DNA from: MAG-120531 sp041163765
GTDB taxonomy: Bacteria; Bacteroidota; Bacteroidia; Flavobacteriales; Flavobacteriaceae
Assembly (NCBI GenBank): GCA_041163765.1
Contig: JBEAQS010000108.1
Coordinates: forward strand, 1 to 15,074
Direction of reading: 5' to 3'
Length of the DNA: 15,074 nucleotides
The notes beneath the pieces were generated by a model. The model saw only the letters and a list, made by a program, of their open reading frames with translations. It did no database searches and was not told the origin of the DNA. Made by a program: the position numbers and the translations under genes. Below are positions 1 through 7,386 of the stretch, in pieces (the stretch's first letter is position 1; every line of letters begins with the position of its first letter).

Positions 1-125
1 CCTTTTTTCCACAACCATTCGTAGACTTGTTTCCCCCGAAATGATTGATCTCCTTGAGCGATAAAAAAATCGCTCAAGGCAGTCACATCCAGGGACCTAA
101 TGTCCTTTTTTTCTTGTGTAGTCAA
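1..125 (-). CDS. rlmN: 23S rRNA/tRNA adenine-C2 methyltransferase RlmN, N-terminal fragment
   Basis: Only the first 41 residues are in the window; the gene runs off the left edge. The frame reads KKDIRSL followed by FFIAQGDQSFRGKQVYEWLW, which is the typical N-terminal helical domain of RlmN. RlmN is the radical-SAM enzyme that methylates C2 of A2503 in 23S rRNA and of A37 in some tRNAs. The radical-SAM cysteines are beyond the edge. No ATG is present in frame between the queA stop and the conserved block, so the most likely start is TTG at 125-123, giving MTTQEKKDIR. It begins 2 nt after the queA stop codon, so the two are almost certainly cotranscribed. This fragment is short but the family match is distinctive; the start codon is less certain than the identity. 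Confidence 0.85.
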   Translation of the reverse strand, partial: MTTQEKKDIRSLDVTALSDFFIAQGDQSFRGKQVYEWLWKK

Positions 126-127
126 GC

Positions 128-1177
128 TTAAATGATCAACATCGCGTCGCCGTAAGAGTAGAAGCGATATTCGTTCTCTACGGCTTCTTTATAAGCGCGT
201 TTCATCAGATCATGACCCATGAATGCGGAAATCATCATCAACAGAGTTGACTTTGGCAAGTGGAAGTTGGTGACCATACAATTGGCAATGCTGAAGTCAT
301 AGGGAGGGAAAATAAATTTGTTGGTCCACCCTTCAAACTCATTTAATGTGTGTTGAGAAGAGACTGAGCTTTCGAGTCCACGCATCACGGTAGTTCCTAC
401 CGCACAGATTCTTCTTTTTTCCGCCTTGGCTTTATTGACAATAGATACGGCTCGCTCATCGATGATCAATTCCTCGCTGTCCATTTTGTGCTTGGATAGA
501 TCTTCTACTTCCACTGGATTAAAGGTGCCTAAACCAACATGTAACGTTAATTCAGCAAAATTTACCCCTTTGATTTCAAGACGCTTCAGCAAATGTTTTG
601 AAAAGTGTAATCCGGCTGTAGGTGCAGCCACAGCACCTTCGTGCTTGGCATAAATCGTTTGGTAACGCTCTTCGTCTTCAGCTTCAACTTCTCGGTGAAT
701 GTATTTTGGCAGCGGAGTTTCTCCTAAGTCGCGCAATTTCTTGCGGAACTCTGTATACGAACCATCGTATAAAAATCGAAGCGTTCTACCTCTTGAGGTA
801 GTGTTGTCAATCACCTCAGCTACTAATGAGTCATCATCGCCAAAGTATAGCTTATTTCCGATTCTAATTTTACGTGCTGGATCCACCAACACATCCCAAA
901 GCCTTTGTTCTTCATTGAGCTCTCTGAGCAAAAATACTTCGATACGGGCTCCTGTTTTTTCTTTGTTTCCGTACAAACGCGCTGGAAAAACCTTTGTGTT
1001 GTTAAGAATCATAACGTCCTGATCGTCGAAATAATCGATCAAATCCTTAAACAATTTGTGTTCAATTGTCCCTTTAGCGCGATCGATGACCATTAATTTG
1101 GACTCGTCGCGATTCTCAGCAGGATATTCGGCGACTAAATGTGGGGGTAAATCAAAGTTGAAATGAGATAACTTCAT
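128..1177 (-). CDS. queA: S-adenosylmethionine:tRNA ribosyltransferase-isomerase QueA
   Basis: QueA transfers and isomerises the ribosyl group of S-adenosylmethionine onto preQ1 at tRNA position 34, making epoxyqueuosine; it acts in the cytoplasm. Visible family signatures are AEYPAENRDESKLMV near the N-terminus, NNTKVFPARL, GAVAAPTAGLHF, LHVGLGTF, and TNFHLPKSTLLMMISAF near the C-terminus. With the start at 1177 (MKLSHFNFDLP) the protein is 349 residues, close to the usual 345-356. An in-frame ATG three codons upstream (1186) would add MNF; I prefer 1177 because flavobacterial QueA proteins commonly begin MKLSHF, but the sequence alone does not settle it. The gene has its own promoter in the 79-nt gap after aroA and is followed after 2 nt by rlmN, so both form an RNA-modification unit. 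Confidence 0.96.
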   Translation of the reverse strand: MKLSHFNFDLPPHLVAEYPAENRDESKLMVIDRAKGTIEHKLFKDLIDYFDDQDVMILNNTKVFPARLYGNKEKTGARIEVFLLRELNEEQRLWDVLVDPARKIRIGNKLYFGDDDSLVAEVIDNTTSRGRTLRFLYDGSYTEFRKKLRDLGETPLPKYIHREVEAEDEERYQTIYAKHEGAVAAPTAGLHFSKHLLKRLEIKGVNFAELTLHVGLGTFNPVEVEDLSKHKMDSEELIIDERAVSIVNKAKAEKRRICAVGTTVMRGLESSVSSQHTLNEFEGWTNKFIFPPYDFSIANCMVTNFHLPKSTLLMMISAFMGHDLMKRAYKEAVENEYRFYSYGDAMLII

Positions 1178-1215
1178 GAAATTCAATTAATTAGGTTTAA
1201 TGAAAACACATCCCG

Positions 1216-1247
1216 CAAATATACGACCGCAACAGGGGGCATGTCAA
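1216..1247 (-). promoter_or_regulatory. Bacteroidetes-type promoter of queA-rlmN
   Basis: Read on the minus strand, TTG (1247-1245) is followed by a 21-nt spacer and then TATATTTG (1223-1216). This matches the Bacteroidetes/Flavobacterium vegetative promoter consensus TTG-N17-23-TAnnTTTG at every fixed position. Transcription would start near 1210, leaving a leader of about 30 nt before queA. It lies in the 79-nt gap between aroA and queA. I see no hairpin terminator for aroA in that gap, so read-through from aroA is also possible. Confidence 0.75.
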
Positions 1248-1265
1248 GGATTTACCCGTTTATTT

Positions 1266-2507
1266 CTAGGAAAACTGAAACCCTAACAAAGCTAGGTCAT
1301 TCCAAAAGTCAGGATACGATTTAGCTACTACGCCTGGATCTTCCACAGAGAAAGGAACCTTCATAGCTAATGGAGCAAAGGCCATGGCCATCCTGTGGTC
1401 GTGGTAGGTGGAAACCACTACCCCAGAGTTTATCACACCTTGAAAAGGATGCAATGTGAGTGAATCTTCAGTAATCGATAGCTGTGCCCCAAACTTGGTG
1501 AGCTCTTGGCGTAAAGCGACCAACCGGTCTGTTTCTTTAATCTTTAAGGTGTGTAGTCCCGTAAAATGCGCGCCGATACCCAAGGCAAAACAACTAACGG
1601 CTAGCGTCTGTGCGATGTCGGGACACTCAGTAAAGTCCACAGTCAATCCATGTTCACGAACTTTTGTAGTGATTTCATGCTTCTTGGTGATGACTAGTTG
1701 GTGATCGACAAAAACACTTTCGACACCCAACGCACGGTACAACTCAGCGAGTACAGCATCTCCTTGAAGTGAGTCCGATTTATAGGAATACAACCTGATC
1801 TCCGATCCAATGGGGGCCAAGGCAACCATGCTGTAATGATACGAAGCAGAACTCCAATCAGACTCAACCACCAAGGTCTTAGGCTCGACATGATGGGCCT
1901 GATCCACCTGAATCACCGAACCCTCCATTCGGGTGTTGATCCCCAGTGATTCAAGTAAGGCGCACGTCATTTTGATGTATGGGATTGAGGTTATGGCGCC
2001 TTTTAACGTCAAGGAGATCCCGGAGGTTAAACGTGGAGCTACCAACAATAAAGCGGATATATACTGACTGCTTACATAGGCTGGAATCTCCGCATGCCGC
2101 TGGGTAATCTCTCTTCCTTGAATACCCAACGGCGGATATCCCTCCTCGCCCAGGTAATTGATTTCAGCACCTAATTGACGTAGGGCATCCACCAACAGAC
2201 CGATAGGTCTTTGCTGCATTCTAGAAGATCCCGTAAGCACGACATCTACACCTGGCGTAGTGGCCATATAGGCCGTTAAGAAACGCATAGCTGTTCCCGC
2301 GTGGTGCACATCAATCGTTCCGCTGCGTACTCCAATGCCACGGGCCATAGCCTGAGCATCTTCAGAATTGGAGGTGTTAGACAGCGTGATCTGTGGGAAT
2401 AGAGACTGCAGTAAAAGCAGTCTATTGGTCTCACTTTTGGAACCCGTAATGGATAATGAAGCATTAAATTTTTGATTGACAGGTCCTTGTATGTGTTTTA
2501 ACTCCAT
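1266..2507 (-). CDS. aroA: 3-phosphoshikimate 1-carboxyvinyltransferase (EPSP synthase)
   Basis: EPSP synthase condenses shikimate-3-phosphate with phosphoenolpyruvate, the sixth step of the shikimate pathway. The 413-residue protein shows the substrate-binding GSKSETNR at 22-29, AGTAMRFL at 70-77, QQRPI at 98-102, SSQYISALL at 146-154, the catalytic aspartate in ECPDIAQT (D298), KETDR at 324-328 and DHRMAM at 370-375. The loop normally reading NAGTAMR has His in place of the first Asn (HAGTAMR). All catalytic landmarks are otherwise present and the length is normal for Bacteroidetes. It is the last gene of the rsgA-dtd-mazG-aroA run, 3 nt after the stop of the pyrophosphohydrolase gene, so it is separated from the other aromatic genes by three housekeeping genes and a terminator, though all lie on the same strand. 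Confidence 0.97.
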   Translation of the reverse strand: MELKHIQGPVNQKFNASLSITGSKSETNRLLLLQSLFPQITLSNTSNSEDAQAMARGIGVRSGTIDVHHAGTAMRFLTAYMATTPGVDVVLTGSSRMQQRPIGLLVDALRQLGAEINYLGEEGYPPLGIQGREITQRHAEIPAYVSSQYISALLLVAPRLTSGISLTLKGAITSIPYIKMTCALLESLGINTRMEGSVIQVDQAHHVEPKTLVVESDWSSASYHYSMVALAPIGSEIRLYSYKSDSLQGDAVLAELYRALGVESVFVDHQLVITKKHEITTKVREHGLTVDFTECPDIAQTLAVSCFALGIGAHFTGLHTLKIKETDRLVALRQELTKFGAQLSITEDSLTLHPFQGVINSGVVVSTYHDHRMAMAFAPLAMKVPFSVEDPGVVAKSYPDFWNDLALLGFQFS

Positions 2508-2510
2508 GAA

Positions 2511-2840
2511 TTACTGCTTGAGCTTATCGTTATTTTGGTGTCTATCGTGATCTCTTTGGGTTTTGTAGGCCAGCTTTTTGTCAAAAGAGGATTGGAGGTC
2601 TATACCGCATTGATTGGCCAAACACAACACCACAAAAACCACATCAGCTAGCTCTTCACCTAAGTCCTTGGCTTGATCCGAGGGCTTTTCACTTTGTTCT
2701 CCGTAACGTCGGGCAATAATCCGAGCCACTTCACCTACTTCTTCAGTGAGTTGAGCCATGTTGGTCAACTCGTTAAAATAACGGACTCCGTGGTTTTTAA
2801 TCCACTGGTCCACGTCAAATTGGGCGTTTTTTAAATCCAT
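2511..2840 (-). CDS. MazG-like nucleotide pyrophosphohydrolase
   Basis: This 109-residue protein is a small all-helical NTP pyrophosphohydrolase of the MazG/iMazG superfamily, which hydrolyses (d)NTPs to the monophosphate and pyrophosphate, often to remove damaged nucleotides. The metal-binding EExxE motif is seen at residues 33-37 (LTEEVGEVARI) and the second acidic motif, EExxD, at 62-66 (GEELADVVFVV). The single-domain length fits the short MazG-like class rather than the two-domain E. coli MazG. It starts 3 nt after the dtd stop and ends 3 nt before aroA, so translation of all three is probably coupled. The substrate cannot be told from sequence. The C-terminal tail (about 95-109) is charged and polar. 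Confidence 0.9.
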   Translation of the reverse strand: MDLKNAQFDVDQWIKNHGVRYFNELTNMAQLTEEVGEVARIIARRYGEQSEKPSDQAKDLGEELADVVFVVLCLANQCGIDLQSSFDKKLAYKTQRDHDRHQNNDKLKQ

Positions 2841-2843
2841 AAA

Positions 2844-3296
2844 TTAATTTTTTTGATGGGTATCTATCATCAATGTCACTGGTCCATCATTGACCAGTTC
2901 AACCTTCATATCGGCCCCAAAAACACCAGTAGCTACGGGTCTTTCAAGCAAAATTTCCAACTGAGCTATAAAATCTTCATAGTGTTTTTTGGCTATTGGG
3001 CCTGGGGCCGCCTCCACAAATGAAGGTCGATTTCCTTTTTTGGTAGATCCATACAGGGTGAACTGACTGACCACCAACACGTCGCCTTGGATATCCAATA
3101 CAGAGCGATTCATCATACCCTGATCATCAGCAAAGAGCCGAAGTTGAGCAATTTTTTTGCTCAAATAGGTTATATCTTCTAGGCTATCTGTATGGGTTAC
3201 CCCGAGAAAAACCAGTAGTCCAGGGCCCATCGAGCCGACTACTTTTTGTTCTACCTCAACGGAGGCTTTTTGAACCCGCTGAATTAAAGCCCTCAT
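2844..3296 (-). CDS. dtd: D-aminoacyl-tRNA deacylase
   Basis: DTD removes D-amino acids (and glycine) mischarged on tRNA; D-Tyr-tRNA-Tyr and D-Phe-tRNA-Phe are classical substrates. The 150-residue protein begins MRALIQRVQKASVEV, carries the active-site SQFTLYGSTKKGNRPSF block (starting near residue 77) and ends with the cross-subunit Gly-Pro motif in NDGPVTLMID, all diagnostic of the family. The length is the standard one for a DTD homodimer subunit. Its ATG overlaps the rsgA stop codon as ATGA (3296-3293), so translation is probably coupled. It lies a few genes downstream of the Phe/Tyr biosynthesis operon. Confidence 0.97.
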   Translation of the reverse strand: MRALIQRVQKASVEVEQKVVGSMGPGLLVFLGVTHTDSLEDITYLSKKIAQLRLFADDQGMMNRSVLDIQGDVLVVSQFTLYGSTKKGNRPSFVEAAPGPIAKKHYEDFIAQLEILLERPVATGVFGADMKVELVNDGPVTLMIDTHQKN

Positions 3297-4246
3297 TCCT
3301 CGTTGTTTTTTGGATCTACTCGGTAGTGTTCGTCTTCGCGCTGCATCAACTGAACATAACTTTTGTATCTGCTCCAGGCGAGCTCATCCCGATCAAGCGC
3401 TGATTTAACAGCGCAATACGGCTCATCCATATGAGTGCAATTGTGGTATTTGCATTGGGACTTCAACGCGAAAAATTCAGGAAAATAGTCCCCTATTTGA
3501 TCTTGCTCCATGTCGACAACTCCAAATCCTTTAATTCCGGGTGTGTCAATAATGCGTCCACCAAAAGACAGATCAAACATTTCAGCAAACGTAGTGGTGT
3601 GCATTCCTTGCGCGTGTTGGAGAGAAATAGCCCCCGTACGCAAGTCTAAACCAGGAGAAATGGTGTTGATCAACGTGGATTTGCCTACGCCAGAGTGGCC
3701 AGAGACCAAACTGGTCTTGCCTTCCATAATCTGTTTTAATTCGTCCACACCGGCTCCTGTAAGCGCTGAAACCAACAGACACGTATACCCGATGGATCGA
3801 TAAAGACTCAGCAAATAATCCACCTCAAAACGCTCCTCTGCGGAGTAGCTGTCCATCTTGTTAAAGACCAAAATCACCGGAATATCGTAGGCTTCAGCAG
3901 TGACCAAAAAACGATCGATAAAAGGAGTAAGTGTGGGGGGATTATTTAAGGTGATCAACAAGAGCGCTTGATCGATATTGGCGGCAATAATCTGGGTTTG
4001 CTTGGACAAATTCACCGATTTTCGGATCATATAATTGCGCCTCTCCAGGATGTCAAATATAATTCCATAGGCTTGGTCACCGGTTTGATCCAGCTCAAAG
4101 AGAACTAAGTCGCCTACCGCAACCGGATTGGTGCTCTTGATTCCTTGTACGCGGAACTTGCCCTTTATACGGCATTCGTGCATCTGACCGTCTTCGCCCA
4201 AGACAGCGTACCAACTCCCTGTAGATTTATAAACTGTTCCCCGCAT
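3293..4246 (-). CDS. rsgA: Ribosome small subunit-dependent GTPase A
   Basis: RsgA is a circularly permuted GTPase that checks late maturation of the 30S subunit. The 317-residue protein has the permuted motif order: an N-terminal OB-fold (about 1-70), G4 NKMD at 129-132, G5 SAL at 160-162, P-loop GHSGVGKST at 183-191, switch threonines near 217-219, and G3 DTPG at 234-237. The C-terminal zinc finger has C265, C270, H272 and C278, matching C-x4-C-x-H-x5-C. The start at 4246 (MRGTVYKSTGSWY) fits the family. It is the first gene after the terminator of the aromatic operon and overlaps dtd by ATGA. I see no convincing promoter in the 17 nt between the terminator U-run and its start codon. Confidence 0.97.
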   Translation of the reverse strand: MRGTVYKSTGSWYAVLGEDGQMHECRIKGKFRVQGIKSTNPVAVGDLVLFELDQTGDQAYGIIFDILERRNYMIRKSVNLSKQTQIIAANIDQALLLITLNNPPTLTPFIDRFLVTAEAYDIPVILVFNKMDSYSAEERFEVDYLLSLYRSIGYTCLLVSALTGAGVDELKQIMEGKTSLVSGHSGVGKSTLINTISPGLDLRTGAISLQHAQGMHTTTFAEMFDLSFGGRIIDTPGIKGFGVVDMEQDQIGDYFPEFFALKSQCKYHNCTHMDEPYCAVKSALDRDELAWSRYKSYVQLMQREDEHYRVDPKNNEE

Positions 4247-4263
4247 ACCCAGGACGCTAAGAT

Positions 4264-4290
4264 AAAAAAAGGAAGGGGCCTAAGCCCCTT
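4264..4290 (-). terminator. Rho-independent terminator after DAHP synthase-chorismate mutase
   Basis: On the minus strand AAGGGGC (4290-4284), loop TTAG, and GCCCCTT (4279-4273) form a perfect 7-bp stem, followed by CC and then seven T (4270-4264). It begins 5 nt after the stop codon of the DAHP synthase gene and ends 17 nt before rsgA. The plus strand also has a U-run after the stem, but no plus-strand gene needs it. The CC between stem and U-run may make it leaky, which would allow rsgA-dtd-mazG-aroA expression by read-through. Confidence 0.8.
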
Positions 4291-4294
4291 TTTA

Positions 4295-5377
4295 TTATGA
4301 TTTGATGACCTTTTCCTGGTGGTTTATCGACTCTTGGTGAATGGCCTTAAACATGCGCAAAACAAATTCTTCGCTCAAGCCTTTGGTTTCACCCTCTAAA
4401 ATCATGCGTCCCAAAATCTCGTTCCAACGACTAGACTGCAACACAGCCACATTGTGTTTAGATTTTAAAGCGCCAATTCCTTCAGCTAGCTTCATGCGCT
4501 TGCCAAGTGTTTCCAGCAACTGATTGTCAATAATGTCGATTTGGGCGCGCAAATTGCTCAATTCCTTGTTGTATTTCTCCTCAGGATCAGATTCTTTACG
4601 CACTTTTAGATCGCGCATAATTTCTACCAATCGTTCAGGGGTAACTTGTTGTGCCGCATCGCTCCATGCGTTATCTGGATCGCAATGAGTTTCGATCATC
4701 AATCCGTCAAAATTTAGGTCTAAGGCGGTTTGAGCGACATCAAAAATCATATCCCTTTTTCCTGTGATGTGCGATGGATCGTTGATGATCGGCAAATCAG
4801 GATATTTCGACTGCAATTCAATGGCCATTTGCCATTCTGGAATATTGCGGTATTTCGTTTTTTCAAACGTAGAGAACCCTCTATGGATAACCCCAAGATT
4901 TTTGATGTCCGCAGCGTAAAGGCGCTCAATAGCCCCTAGCCACAGGGCTAAATCTGGATTAACAGGATTTTTGACCAAGACAATTTTGTCTGTCCCTTTA
5001 AGTGCGTCCGCAATTTCTTGAATAATAAATGGACTCACCGTGGAACGCGCTCCAATCCACAACAAATCGACATCGTGCTCCAACGCCAGTTCAACATGGG
5101 CTCTGTTGGCCACCTCTGTAGCCGTTTTCATCCCTGTTTCCTTTTGTACTTTTTGCAACCATTTTAGGCCTAAGGCACCAACCCCTTCAAAATTTCCAGG
5201 TCTTGTTCTTGGTTTCCAAATACCTGCACGGTAGTAATTAACATCGGTATCTTTTAAGGAATGTGCAATTTTAAGCACTTGTTCCTCGGTTTCAGCGCTA
5301 CAAGGACCTGCAATCACCAAGGGGTGAGTTAGATTCATCTCGTCGAGCCAGGTTCTCATTTTCTTTGAATTTTCCAT
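4295..5377 (-). CDS. Bifunctional DAHP synthase / chorismate mutase (type I-beta DAHPS with C-terminal AroQ domain)
   Basis: The N-terminal domain (about 15-260) makes 3-deoxy-D-arabino-heptulosonate 7-phosphate from PEP and erythrose 4-phosphate, the entry to the shikimate pathway. It shows AGPCSAET at 23-30 (metal ligand C26), KPRTRPG at 55-61, IGARSTVSP at 108-116, NDPSH at 199-203 and IETHCDPDNA at 228-237 (E229, D233 as metal ligands). A short charged linker leads to an AroQ-type chorismate mutase (about 272-350) with QIDIIDNQLLETLGKRM at 279-295 and IGALK at 301-305; this domain turns chorismate into prephenate. The fusion is known from Bacteroidetes. Neither pheA nor tyrA here carries a chorismate mutase, so this protein likely supplies prephenate to both. 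It starts 3 nt after the tyrA stop and is the last gene before the terminator. Confidence 0.96.
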   Translation of the reverse strand: MENSKKMRTWLDEMNLTHPLVIAGPCSAETEEQVLKIAHSLKDTDVNYYRAGIWKPRTRPGNFEGVGALGLKWLQKVQKETGMKTATEVANRAHVELALEHDVDLLWIGARSTVSPFIIQEIADALKGTDKIVLVKNPVNPDLALWLGAIERLYAADIKNLGVIHRGFSTFEKTKYRNIPEWQMAIELQSKYPDLPIINDPSHITGKRDMIFDVAQTALDLNFDGLMIETHCDPDNAWSDAAQQVTPERLVEIMRDLKVRKESDPEEKYNKELSNLRAQIDIIDNQLLETLGKRMKLAEGIGALKSKHNVAVLQSSRWNEILGRMILEGETKGLSEEFVLRMFKAIHQESINHQEKVIKS

Positions 5378-5380
5378 AAT

Positions 5381-6238
5381 CTATTTGTTGAGGGGTATTC
5401 CGTTGAGTATTTCTTTTATTTTATTGGTATCGCTCATTTGTTGATACATCGCATCGCGATCCGATGCTTCGAGCAGGGATTTAAATTCTTCTAGATTGGC
5501 AATATATTCTTCTAGCGCAGCGACTACATGTTGTTTGTTTTGATCAAAAATAGGTGTCCACATAGCTGGAGAACTTTTGGCCAGACGCACCGTACTTTCA
5601 AATCCGGAGCCAGCCATGTCAAAAATATCGCTTTCATTCTTCTCTTTTTCAATCACGGTCTTCCCTAACATAAAGGAGCTGATGTGTGATAAATGAGACA
5701 CATAAGCGATGTGCTTATCGTGTGCTGCAGCGTCCATATACCGAATACGCATGCCCCAAGAGGCAAATAACGACATCGCTTTTTCTTGGAGCTTGAACGC
5801 TGTTTTCTCCACCTCGCAAACAATCATTGTTTTTTGATCAAACAGTCCCAAAAAAGCTGCCTCTGGCCCTGAAAACTCCGTACCTGCTATCGGGTGAGCC
5901 GCCAAATAATTTCTTCTTTTGGGGTGGTGAGCCACGGCGGCACACAAAGCTTGTTTGGTAGAACCTGCGTCCACCACCAAAGCTTGGTCTGATATCAGGT
6001 CTAAAATACGAGGCAATACATTGGCTGAGGCATCCACGGGGATACTTAAAAACACTAAATCTGCCTGTGGCAAATCATCCCATACTGCCTTGTGGTCGAT
6101 CAAACCTAAAGCCAAAGCCCTATCCAAAGTTTCGTCTTGGCGACTAATGCCATAACAAACCGCTTGAGGGTTTTTATGTTTGATTTCAAGAGCCATAGAC
6201 CCTCCAATCAATCCAATACCGATAAAAAATACCTTCAT
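5381..6238 (-). CDS. tyrA: Prephenate dehydrogenase (monofunctional)
   Basis: This 285-residue enzyme oxidatively decarboxylates prephenate to 4-hydroxyphenylpyruvate, the tyrosine precursor. The Rossmann NAD(P)-binding motif GIGLIGGS is at 7-14. The catalytic histidine lies in AAHPIAGTEFSG (H115), and the helical C-terminal domain has HDKHIAYVSHLSH at 173-185 and GFESTVRLAKSSPAMW at 212-227, all family signatures. There is no ACT domain and no chorismate mutase domain, so allosteric control by tyrosine, if any, is not of the ACT type. Its ATG overlaps the aminotransferase stop as ATGA (6238-6235), and the DAHP synthase gene follows after 3 nt. Expression is likely set by the attenuator upstream of pheA. 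Confidence 0.96.
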   Translation of the reverse strand: MKVFFIGIGLIGGSMALEIKHKNPQAVCYGISRQDETLDRALALGLIDHKAVWDDLPQADLVFLSIPVDASANVLPRILDLISDQALVVDAGSTKQALCAAVAHHPKRRNYLAAHPIAGTEFSGPEAAFLGLFDQKTMIVCEVEKTAFKLQEKAMSLFASWGMRIRYMDAAAHDKHIAYVSHLSHISSFMLGKTVIEKEKNESDIFDMAGSGFESTVRLAKSSPAMWTPIFDQNKQHVVAALEEYIANLEEFKSLLEASDRDAMYQQMSDTNKIKEILNGIPLNK

Positions 6239-7386
6239 GATTTTATTCTTTGAATTGCCTGGTCGATTAAGTCTGCTTCCAGACAGAGTGAAAAACGCAC
6301 ATAACCCGCTCCATTACTGCCAAAAATAGAACCAGGCGTGATAAATATATGGTGTTGATACAGCAATTGATCGACGAAATCGAGTTCGTTTTCAACACCT
6401 GAGGGTATTTTAGCCCAAACAAACATACCTACGGCACATGGATCGTAAACGCAACCTAAGGCATCGGCCAATGCCCAAATTTTTTCTCTGCGCTGGGCGT
6501 ATACCTGATTGAGTGAATCATACCAAGTTCTGGATGATTTAAGGGCTTGAATGGCCCCACGCTGAATGCCGTAAAACATACCGGAATCCATATTGCTTTT
6601 TACCTGAAGCACCGCCTTGAGGTGTTCCTGGTTTCCGCAAATCATCCCCACGCGCCAACCGGCCATATTGGCCGTTTTACTCAGTGAATTTAGTTCAACA
6701 GCTACCTCCATAGCACCTTTAAGGGATAAAATACTCATCGGATGCTCATTCAGGATAAAGCTATATGGATTATCCATCGCCAATAAAAACCCTCGAGATT
6801 TGGCCAAATCGACTAATGGCTGTAGGTCGGCTGCCGTAGCCTGGGCACCGGTAGGCATGTGGGGGTAAGACAACCACATAATTTTAACCCGGGACAAATC
6901 CATAGCCTCTAGTGCCCTGACATCGGGAAGCCATTTATTTTGGGCGGTCAAATCGTAATAAACCGGTTCTGCACCCAATAACCGGGTTACAGAGGTATAG
7001 GTTGGGTACCCTGGATTAGGGATCAACACTTGGTCACCCTCATTCAAATAAGCCATAGAAAGGTGCATGATCCCTTCTTTGGAACCCATCAAGGGAAGTA
7101 CTTCTGATGCTGCATCTAACAAGACACCGTAGTGGGTTTGGTAAAATTCACTGATGGCTGACCTCAACTCAGGTAAACCTTGATAACTCTGATATTGGTG
7201 CGCCATAGGATCTGAAAGCGACTCCTGTAGGGCTTGAATCACTTGAGGGGCGGGTGCTAAATCTGGACTCCCAATACCCATTTGAATGATGGGATGTCCT
7301 TGCTGAATTAAGGCGCGTACCTCACGCAATTTCTGTGAGAAATAATATTCCGAAACCTGAGCTAATCTCCGTGCAGTCTGTCTCAT
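6235..7386 (-). CDS. Class I/II PLP-dependent aminotransferase, probably aromatic
   Basis: A 383-residue fold-type I aminotransferase. The Schiff-base lysine is K237 in NSLSKTANMAGWRVGM; D205 (AMDNPYS) should contact the pyridine nitrogen, R245 the phosphate, and R364 (YVRFSLC) the substrate carboxylate. Position in the operon between prephenate dehydratase and prephenate dehydrogenase suggests it transaminates phenylpyruvate and 4-hydroxyphenylpyruvate to Phe and Tyr; this is inference from context, and the family also includes aspartate and LL-diaminopimelate aminotransferases. The usual YPNNPTGA loop reads YPHMPTGA (174-181), so the Asn that normally contacts the PLP phenolic oxygen is Met177. 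It overlaps both pheA and tyrA by ATGA, implying coupled translation. Confidence 0.9.
   Translation of the reverse strand: MRQTARRLAQVSEYYFSQKLREVRALIQQGHPIIQMGIGSPDLAPAPQVIQALQESLSDPMAHQYQSYQGLPELRSAISEFYQTHYGVLLDAASEVLPLMGSKEGIMHLSMAYLNEGDQVLIPNPGYPTYTSVTRLLGAEPVYYDLTAQNKWLPDVRALEAMDLSRVKIMWLSYPHMPTGAQATAADLQPLVDLAKSRGFLLAMDNPYSFILNEHPMSILSLKGAMEVAVELNSLSKTANMAGWRVGMICGNQEHLKAVLQVKSNMDSGMFYGIQRGAIQALKSSRTWYDSLNQVYAQRREKIWALADALGCVYDPCAVGMFVWAKIPSGVENELDFVDQLLYQHHIFITPGSIFGSNGAGYVRFSLCLEADLIDQAIQRIKS

Noticed and set aside
1187..1265. A hairpin terminator for aroA in the gap before queA.
   Set aside because: No inverted repeat followed by a U-run is visible; the gap is explained by the consensus promoter.
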